Part shown: piece after piece, positions 1 through 7,962 of the stretch
Numbering within the stretch: position 1 is the first letter of the stretch
Layout of the letters: every line of letters starts with the position of its first letter
NCBI GenBank assembly: GCA_947177605.1
Contig: CAMWUX010000051.1
Location: 1 to 7,962 of the forward strand
Reading direction: 5' to 3'
Origin: an uncultured Porphyromonadaceae bacterium
GTDB taxonomy: Bacteria; Bacteroidota; Bacteroidia; Bacteroidales; Muribaculaceae
Length of the DNA: 7,962 nucleotides
The notes under the pieces: generated by a model
Database searches by the model: none
What the model was told of the DNA's origin: nothing
The model's input: only the letters and a program-made list of their open reading frames with translations
Position numbers and translations under genes: made by a program

Positions 1-2428
<2,428 letters not shown>

Positions 2429-3142
2429 TTAGCTATTGGGGTCGTCGGGAAACTTCCGGTAGTACTCCTCGAGCAGATGCTTGATGTTGAAGTAGAATCC
2501 GTCGGCGTGGGCTCCCCGGGCATCGACTACGGTGAGATACTCGAATGCTGGCTCATAGAAGAGATGGTTGGTGACGGTATAGCCCATCATGTTGAGGAGG
2601 ATATATTCGTGTTGAGGCTCGATCACGTACCAGGCGTTTTCTTCGTCGAGACCTGTGCCGGTAGATACGATGGCCATAAGTATATAATTGAATTTATACT
2701 GCCATATATCAGCCAGACCGGTGCGTCCACGTTGGCGCAGGGCGGAAATGAGCACGGCCATCTGCTGGAGGTCGAAGGGGTTGTCTTCGAGTGCGAGATT
2801 GGCGTAGTGTATTATTGTGTCGCACTGGGCCGAAGTCATATTGGCGGGTGTGACGGTGTTGGCTGTGAGGTTGGTAAACGCAGGTTCGCGGTAGGGGTTG
2901 TAATCTTCCTGAAGTGAGTAGCCGAGATAGAGATAGCGGTATTTGTCGAGTTTCATGAGGGTATCGTTGCGGAGATACTCCTCCATGAGACGGGGATAGT
3001 AGTAGTCCGACGTGCGGTCGTTGATCTGCTTTTTAATCTCGGCAAAATCAGGACGTGTGCGCTTGATGCGGTCGAATATGGTGGTCTCGGCTGAAGCGCC
3101 GATACTTACCGCCAGAAGTAGTAGAAGCAGGATTCGTTTCAT
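2429..3142 (-). CDS. Secreted DUF4919-like protein of unknown function
   Basis: A complete 237-residue protein. Residues 1-18 are a clear Sec signal peptide: MKR, a run of Leu, then ASA before ET. The only cysteine is at 107, so it is not a lipoprotein and should be soluble in the periplasm or secreted. The mature part is mixed alpha/beta with many aromatics: DYYYPRLMEEY (46-56), YRYLYLGYS (68-76) followed by YNPYREP, a helical part around 103-160, and AWYVIEPQHEYILLNMMG (170-187). This order matches what I remember of DUF4919, a Bacteroidota family without known function; the assignment is from memory and no search was run. No catalytic motif is evident. It starts 15 bp after the membrane-protein gene, so the two are probably co-transcribed. 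The ATG at 3142 is chosen because the signal peptide begins directly there. Confidence 0.85.
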   Translation of the reverse strand: MKRILLLLLLAVSIGASAETTIFDRIKRTRPDFAEIKKQINDRTSDYYYPRLMEEYLRNDTLMKLDKYRYLYLGYSLQEDYNPYREPAFTNLTANTVTPANMTSAQCDTIIHYANLALEDNPFDLQQMAVLISALRQRGRTGLADIWQYKFNYILMAIVSTGTGLDEENAWYVIEPQHEYILLNMMGYTVTNHLFYEPAFEYLTVVDARGAHADGFYFNIKHLLEEYYRKFPDDPNS

Positions 3143-3157
3143 ACCGGAATGCGAGGA

Positions 3158-3673
3158 TCAGGATAATGTCGAGGTGGAATAGAAGCGTATCACAGCCATG
3201 ATGGCAATGGCTGCTGTGGCGATGTCTACGACGATGGGAAGGCCTTTGGCGCAGGTGTAGTTGAACCATTGGCGCGAAGGGAATACAAGCCCTTTGGCAG
3301 AGCCTGCGGGAGTACGGCTGTAAGCTATAGCTCCGAGCAGCAGGCCTGCTACGGCGCCGAGTATCATTCCGGCCTGCTGCAGGGGCATGAGCATGCCGGC
3401 AAACGCACCGGCCAGTGCGCCTACCGCCATGTAGGGTACGCATACACGGCTACGGACTACTGACTGTGGAAGCAGGGTGTTGATGCCAAGTACTATACCG
3501 CAGGCGATACCCCAGAAGAGGAGTGTGGTGCCGGTGACGGGGGTGCCATCGATGAAGTACATCGGCACGAGCGCAAGCCATGCCGGCAGGGCGCTCCAGC
3601 GCCACGACAGAAATACGCCAACCAACGCGGCGGCTACGGCGCATATTGTAAGTATGGTGAAGAATATCGACAT
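3158..3673 (-). CDS. Small multi-pass inner-membrane protein, unknown
   Basis: A complete 171-residue, very hydrophobic protein that I do not recognise. Likely membrane segments are about 2-23, 28-41 (short, weaker), 49-68, 79-97, 101-118 and 144-163, so five or six passes. Segments four and five carry small-residue packing motifs (GALAGAFAG at 85-93, GAVAGLLLGA at 106-115), typical of tightly packed helices. A short polar loop follows (about 119-143, SRTPAGSAKG then PSRQW). There is no sizeable soluble domain and no transporter or enzyme signature I can name. The glycine-rich hairpin is loosely reminiscent of DUF456-type proteins, but I would not assign that. It starts 33 bp after the 7TMR-HD gene and ends 15 bp before the DUF4919-like gene, so it is probably made from the same transcript. 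The ATG at 3673 is the start that opens directly into the first membrane helix. Confidence 0.8.
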   Translation of the reverse strand: MSIFFTILTICAVAAALVGVFLSWRWSALPAWLALVPMYFIDGTPVTGTTLLFWGIACGIVLGINTLLPQSVVRSRVCVPYMAVGALAGAFAGMLMPLQQAGMILGAVAGLLLGAIAYSRTPAGSAKGLVFPSRQWFNYTCAKGLPIVVDIATAAIAIMAVIRFYSTSTLS

Positions 3674-3706
3674 AATATTATATAACGTATGAAAGACCCG
3701 CGGAGA

Positions 3707-5755
3707 TTATTTACGGGCCAGTTCGGGATAGGAAATGCGTGAGTGATACATGGTGCGGAGCGTAGACTCAAATGAGCGTTTGATCTCGCTGATGTCGCGG
3801 AAGGAGATGGGGGAGTCGTTGTGCAGTCCTTCGGCCACCTGAGAGTCGATGATCTTGTTGACGAGTGCGCTTATGGCCTCGGGTGTATGCTCCTTGAGTG
3901 AGCGTGAGGCGGCTTCCACGGCATCGGCCATCATCATTATCGATGTCTCCACGCTGCGCGGATTGGGGCCCGGATAGGTGAAGGGTGCCGGATCTACCTC
4001 TTCGTTGGGGTGCTGATTGCAATACGTATTATAGAAGTAGCGGGCTTTGCCGCGGCCGTGGTGCTCGGAGATGAAGTCGCGCAGGCGTGGCGGCAGTTTG
4101 GCTTTCTCGGCCTTGCGCAGTCCTTCGTGGATGTGGTCTATGACGATCTTTGCGCTCTGGTGGGGCGTAAGCGCTTCGTGAGGGTTGATGCCGCGCTGAT
4201 TTTCGGTGAAGAAGGCCGGATTGGCCGTCTTGCCGATGTCGTGATATAGCGCGCCTGTGCGGACGAGCTGCACGTTGGCTCCGATCTTGGCTGCGGCAGC
4301 CGCGGCCATGTTGCTCACGGCCATAGAGTGCTGGAAGGTGCCGGGGCACTCCTGCGAGAGTTCATGCAGCAGCGGATGATTGATATCGGAGAGTTCGACG
4401 AGCGTAACGCGGGATATGAAGCCGAATGCTTTCTCGATGAGGAATATCACCATATAGGCGAATGATATGAGCAGGGCATTGATGCCGAGTGCGCCGAGCA
4501 TACCACTTTCAATATTGGCGATGCTGCCGGTGGTCATCAGAGTGACGGAGACGTAGGCAACGGTGTAGGCCGCGAATACGAGCAGGGCAGCTACCAGGAG
4601 TTGCGACCGCTTGCTGAGTTCGCGGATTGAGGCCATGGCCACGAATCCGGCGAGGATCTGGATGAGTATGAAATCCCACATATAGTGGGTGATGACGGCA
4701 CACAGCAGTACTGTAGTGATATATGTGAAGAAGGCTGTGCGCGAGTCGAGGAATACTACAAGTACTATCGGTACGATGGTGATAGGCACGAGGTATATGC
4801 CGCGCTCGAATGAGCCGTTGAGTATGGCGGCGAAGAATGTGAAGGCTACCACCATGATGATGAGTAGCGCCAGTATGCGGTTGTTGTGGTAATAATCGGG
4901 ACGGAAAATATATACGTAGGCGAAAAGCATCAGCACGATCGATGCTATGACCAGAAGCGATCCGAGTGCGCTGAGGTCAAGGCCATAGTCGGCCGTGAGA
5001 CCCTGTCGCTCCAACTTCTTCTGATATGTGGAGATGATCTGGGCGGCACGCGGGGTGACTATCTCGCCACGGTCGATGATGGTTTCGCCACGCGGTACCA
5101 TGCCGATGGGTGAGCGGGCGAATGCCTCTATATTGCGCAACTCCATGCTGGTCATCACCGAGTCGGGGAGGATGTTGGGGCGCGGATTGAGGCTTATGCC
5201 GGAGAGGGCTTCGCGCAGGTCGGGCTGAGAGTTGAGCATCTGCTGCATTTCGGAGTGGGCCGATGCGAAGGTATAGAATGAGGATGTGGACTGGTTGGGC
5301 GTACGACCGTTGTCGGAGGTACGCATGCTGATCGTAGGGGGCATCTTGCTGCCCGACTCGTCGAGAGCTATGATACCCTGGGCATAGATCTGGCGCAGAT
5401 TCTCTATAAGGCGGCGGCGGAAGGCGGCGGCATTGCGCAATTCGTCGACTCCGTAGAGGGCATTGCTGAAGTCGTGGATCACCTCTTCGGCGATATCGTC
5501 GTTGCGGTAATATACTTTCTCGGCATTGGCTTTCATGGAGTCCTCAAGATGCTTCTGTGTCTCGGGATCGCGGAAGAGCTCGATGTCGATGTTGGCCACG
5601 AGAGCATCATAGTTCCATGGCCGGCCTACGGTATATTCGTAGCCGTCGGTCTCGGCCGAAGGGATGGCGAGAAAGAGAAGTATTACGGTAGCCGCAAACA
5701 TCAGTGCGTGGATCACCGACGGTCGGCGCAAGTCTTCTATCTTGGGATGCTTCAT
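3707..5755 (-). CDS. pgpH: 7TMR-HD membrane phosphodiesterase, PgpH-like (c-di-AMP hydrolase)
   Basis: Predicted inner-membrane enzyme that hydrolyses cyclic-di-AMP to pApA on its cytoplasmic HD domain. It has 682 residues, complete, close to the family's usual 680-720. The order is: cytoplasmic N-terminus, membrane helix about 14-34, an extracytoplasmic 7TMR-HDED domain (about 35-260), then six to seven helices between about 262 and 445, and a C-terminal HD domain (about 470-650). The metal ligands known from Listeria PgpH all have counterparts: His476 (TFQHSM), His505-Asp506 (HDIGK), His541 (IDHIHEG), His565-His566 (SEHHG) and Asp611 (MMADAVEAASR). The spacing from His476 to His505 is 29, as in the Listeria protein. 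It begins 18 bp after the alarmone synthetase/hydrolase gene, with no visible Shine-Dalgarno sequence. The substrate is inferred from the family; the HDIG fold alone would also permit another cyclic dinucleotide, but the 7TMR-HDED architecture favours c-di-AMP. Confidence 0.93.
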   Translation of the reverse strand: MKHPKIEDLRRPSVIHALMFAATVILLFLAIPSAETDGYEYTVGRPWNYDALVANIDIELFRDPETQKHLEDSMKANAEKVYYRNDDIAEEVIHDFSNALYGVDELRNAAAFRRRLIENLRQIYAQGIIALDESGSKMPPTISMRTSDNGRTPNQSTSSFYTFASAHSEMQQMLNSQPDLREALSGISLNPRPNILPDSVMTSMELRNIEAFARSPIGMVPRGETIIDRGEIVTPRAAQIISTYQKKLERQGLTADYGLDLSALGSLLVIASIVLMLFAYVYIFRPDYYHNNRILALLIIMVVAFTFFAAILNGSFERGIYLVPITIVPIVLVVFLDSRTAFFTYITTVLLCAVITHYMWDFILIQILAGFVAMASIRELSKRSQLLVAALLVFAAYTVAYVSVTLMTTGSIANIESGMLGALGINALLISFAYMVIFLIEKAFGFISRVTLVELSDINHPLLHELSQECPGTFQHSMAVSNMAAAAAAKIGANVQLVRTGALYHDIGKTANPAFFTENQRGINPHEALTPHQSAKIVIDHIHEGLRKAEKAKLPPRLRDFISEHHGRGKARYFYNTYCNQHPNEEVDPAPFTYPGPNPRSVETSIMMMADAVEAASRSLKEHTPEAISALVNKIIDSQVAEGLHNDSPISFRDISEIKRSFESTLRTMYHSRISYPELARK

Positions 5756-5773
5756 GGACGCTTGTGGTGAGGG

Positions 5774-7962
5774 TTAATTGCGTATGGCGCTCTGAACTCC
5801 GTCGATCTTCTTGAGCTTGGAACAGAGAGCGGCTATGTCGCCGGTGTTGTGTATGAGTACGTCGAGACGGCACTCAAACACTTCGGCGTGGGTGGAAATG
5901 TTGAGCGCGCGGATATCGATGTTGAGTTGGTTGGATATGACGCCGGTGAGTTCATGTAGTACTCCGTGGCGGTCGACGCCTTCCACTACGATGGTTGCGG
6001 GCATGGACTTCTGTACGGATTCCCACTCGGTAGCCACGATGCGCGGGCCGTAGCCTGCTTTAAGAACCTGTGCGCGGGGGCATGATAGGGAGTGTACTTC
6101 GAGGTCGCCGTCGTCGTTGATAAATCCCATCACATCGTCGCCGGGCACCGGTCGGCAGCAGGGTGCGAACACGAAGTTCTGACCTTCGCCGGTGATGTGG
6201 AGCTTATACACCTCCTTCGGGTTAATCTTCGGCTTGGGAGGCGCCGGAGCTGTTTCTGCGGTAGGCTTTTTGGAGGTACCGATTCGGAATATCTTTTTGA
6301 GAAGGCTCGGTGATGTAGTGGGGGAGTCTTTGAGTACATAGCCCTCAAGAGATAGGGAACCGGTGCCGAGCCGCATATACAGGTCGTCGCGAGTCGGGAT
6401 CTTGTAAAATGCCATCATCTTGGTGATGACCTCGTTGGTGGCTTCTACCTGGGCTTTTTCAAGGAATCGGGCAAGTATCTCCTTGCCTTTCTCGATGTCG
6501 GGGGCAACTTCGGCACGGAGGGCTCGGCGCAGGCGCGTGCGGGCTTTGGCCGAGGCCATGAACTGCTCCCACTCGGGTTTCGGAGTCTGCGACTTGGATG
6601 TGAGGATCTCTACCTGATCGCCGCTATTGAGACGATAGCTAAGAGGTACGAGTTTATGATTGACTTTGCCGGCGATGCAATGCGAGCCAAGTTCGGAGTG
6701 GAGGGTGAAGGCTACGTCGATTACCGTAGCTTTCTGGGGTAGGGTGATGAGTTCGCCTTTGGGGGTGAATACGACTATCTCCGCTGCGAAGAGGTTGAGT
6801 TTCACGGTGTCGAGGAAGTCGACCGCGTCGGGTGTCGGGTCGTCGAGAATATCCTTGATAGTTGCGAGCCATGCGTGGAGCTCTGTCTCTTCCTCGCCTT
6901 CGCCAACTTTGTATTTCCAATGGGCGGCAAAGCCCTTTTCGGCTATTTCGTCCATGCGGCGTGAGCGTATCTGCACTTCTATCCAGTTGCCGTCGGGACC
7001 CATCACGGTGAGATGAAGAGCCTGGTAGCCGTTGCCTTTCGGTGTGTTGATCCAATCGCGAGTGCGCTCGGGATGGAGCCTGTAGAGGTCGGTAATGGCG
7101 GCGTAGATATTCCAAGCCACGGTCTTTTCGGCAGCGGGATCCGGACAGTCGAATATGATACGCACTGCATAGAGGTCGTAGACCTCCTTGAATGGAATCT
7201 TTTTGGTCTCCATCTTGCGCCAGATGGAGTAGACCGACTTCACTCGGGCTTTAGCCTCATACTTGAGGTTCATGCCGTTGAGGCGCTCGAGTATGGGCGC
7301 GGAGAAGTCGGAGTAGACGGCCTGACGGCGCTCTTCCGACTTCCGCAGATTGTCGGCTATCTCCTGATATGCCTGCGGATGTTCGTATTTGAAACTGAGA
7401 TCTTCAAGTTCGGTCTTTATGTTGAATAGACCGAGACGATAGGCGAGCGGCGCGTAGATGTAGAGCGTCTCGCCGGCGATCTTGTACTGCTTGTTGGGCG
7501 CCATGGAGCCGAGTGTGCGCATATTGTGCAGGCGGTCGGCCATCTTGATGAGGACTACACGGATATCTTCCGACATGGTGAGGAGGAGCTTGCGGAAGTT
7601 TTCGGCCTGAAGGGATGCCTTGTCGCCGAATATGCCTCCCGAAATCTTGGTGAGGCCGCTTACGAGCTCGGCAATCTTCGGACCGAAGTGGCGCGAGATG
7701 TCCTCTACGGTGTAGTCGGTGTCCTCCACTACATCGTGGAGCAGCGCCGCGCAGATGGATGTGGAGCCGAGCCCGATCTCGCGCGATGCTATCTTGGCCA
7801 CGGCGATTGGATGGAGTATATATGGTTCGCCCGAGCGTCGGCGTATGCCTCCGTGAGCTTTCTTTGCGAAGTGATAGGCACGCTCGATGATCTCCACTTT
7901 CTTACGGTGGTTGCTGTTCAGATAGCCATTGAGAAGGTCTTGAACCTCGTGTTCGATCAGAT
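5774..7962 (-). CDS. spoT: Bifunctional (p)ppGpp synthetase/hydrolase, RelA/SpoT family (5' end beyond right edge)
   Basis: Cytosolic long RSH enzyme that makes and degrades the stringent-response alarmone (p)ppGpp. The frame stays open to the right edge, showing about 728 residues. An internal GTG at 7897 is not the likely start, because the typical N-terminal segment (LLNGYLNSNHRKK) continues upstream of it; probably only 10-20 residues are missing. Counting from that GTG as 1: HD hydrolase with His29, HDVVEDT (54-60) and MADRLHNMRTL with Asp121/Asn125; synthetase with KSVYSIWRKM (220-229), YDLYAVR (Asp241), PKGNGYQALH and EVQIR (Glu307); TGS about 372-435; helical domain about 440-535; a Pro-rich linker at 549-560; zinc-finger/RIS with CCRPVPGD (580-587) and SCP (605-607); ACT 633-707. 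Both active sites look intact, so it should be bifunctional. Long RSH proteins bind ribosomes through the C-terminal half and sense uncharged tRNA. The name rel would be equally valid. Confidence 0.96.
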   Translation of the reverse strand, partial: LIEHEVQDLLNGYLNSNHRKKVEIIERAYHFAKKAHGGIRRRSGEPYILHPIAVAKIASREIGLGSTSICAALLHDVVEDTDYTVEDISRHFGPKIAELVSGLTKISGGIFGDKASLQAENFRKLLLTMSEDIRVVLIKMADRLHNMRTLGSMAPNKQYKIAGETLYIYAPLAYRLGLFNIKTELEDLSFKYEHPQAYQEIADNLRKSEERRQAVYSDFSAPILERLNGMNLKYEAKARVKSVYSIWRKMETKKIPFKEVYDLYAVRIIFDCPDPAAEKTVAWNIYAAITDLYRLHPERTRDWINTPKGNGYQALHLTVMGPDGNWIEVQIRSRRMDEIAEKGFAAHWKYKVGEGEEETELHAWLATIKDILDDPTPDAVDFLDTVKLNLFAAEIVVFTPKGELITLPQKATVIDVAFTLHSELGSHCIAGKVNHKLVPLSYRLNSGDQVEILTSKSQTPKPEWEQFMASAKARTRLRRALRAEVAPDIEKGKEILARFLEKAQVEATNEVITKMMAFYKIPTRDDLYMRLGTGSLSLEGYVLKDSPTTSPSLLKKIFRIGTSKKPTAETAPAPPKPKINPKEVYKLHITGEGQNFVFAPCCRPVPGDDVMGFINDDGDLEVHSLSCPRAQVLKAGYGPRIVATEWESVQKSMPATIVVEGVDRHGVLHELTGVISNQLNIDIRALNISTHAEVFECRLDVLIHNTGDIAALCSKLKKIDGVQSAIRN

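Noticed and set aside
3048..3443. Minus-strand open frame of 131 codons overlapping the DUF4919-like and membrane-protein genes
   Set aside because: It is out of frame with both genes, rich in Arg and His as expected from shifted reading of GC-rich codons, and it overlaps two better-supported genes.
3674..3706. AT-rich stretch with the palindrome TTATATAA as a promoter or operator before the small membrane-protein gene
   Set aside because: The palindrome is only 8 bp of simple A/T sequence, there is no -33 TTG at proper spacing, and the best -7 candidate matches TAnnTTTG poorly. An ordinary AT-rich start region explains it.
5756..5773. Possible terminator or attenuator between the RelA/SpoT and 7TMR-HD genes
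   Set aside because: The 18-bp gap contains no inverted repeat or T-run, so there is no room or sequence for one.
6654..7115. Minus-strand open frame of 153 codons inside the RelA/SpoT gene
   Set aside because: It is a shifted frame within the synthetase and TGS coding region, with Arg-rich composition and no domain. The main frame is unbroken.
7895..7897. GTG at 7897 as the start of the RelA/SpoT gene
   Set aside because: The frame continues open upstream to the window edge and encodes residues typical of the family's N-terminus (LLNGYLNSNHRKK), so the true start lies outside the window.

Overview
The window looks like a stretch of a Bacteroidota (Bacteroidales) chromosome, and a Muribaculaceae-like gut commensal would fit. 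This placement is inference. It rests on a secreted LacZ-type GH2 enzyme, a DUF4919-type periplasmic protein, moderately GC-rich sequence, and starts without a visible Shine-Dalgarno sequence, as is common in this phylum. Five genes, all on the minus strand, fill about 98% of the window. The longest gap between genes is 42 bp, so there is no gene-free stretch over 300 bp. I saw no tRNA, rRNA, CRISPR array, insertion sequence, clear promoter or hairpin terminator.

In transcription order (right to left) the genes are: (1) a bifunctional RelA/SpoT alarmone synthetase/hydrolase whose 5' end runs off the right edge; (2) 18 bp on, a complete 7TMR-HD membrane phosphodiesterase of the PgpH type, predicted to degrade c-di-AMP; (3) 33 bp on, a small multi-pass membrane protein I do not recognise; (4) 15 bp on, a small secreted DUF4919-like protein; (5) 42 bp on, a secreted GH2 beta-galactosidase whose last domain runs off the left edge. 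The spacing suggests co-transcription, at least of genes 1 to 4.

The first two genes put the turnover of two nucleotide second messengers, (p)ppGpp and c-di-AMP, side by side. Both proteins keep all the catalytic residues I can check. In Firmicutes, ppGpp inhibits c-di-AMP phosphodiesterases of the PgpH and GdpP types, so a shared transcript is plausible regulatory logic. The two small envelope proteins that follow have no known function. The beta-galactosidase may be an independent neighbour or the tail of the operon; the sequence does not decide this. The region is mostly ordinary core-genome sequence. The points worth a second look are the alarmone/c-di-AMP gene pair, the two unknown envelope proteins behind it, and a Lys/Ala-rich insert in the beta-galactosidase.
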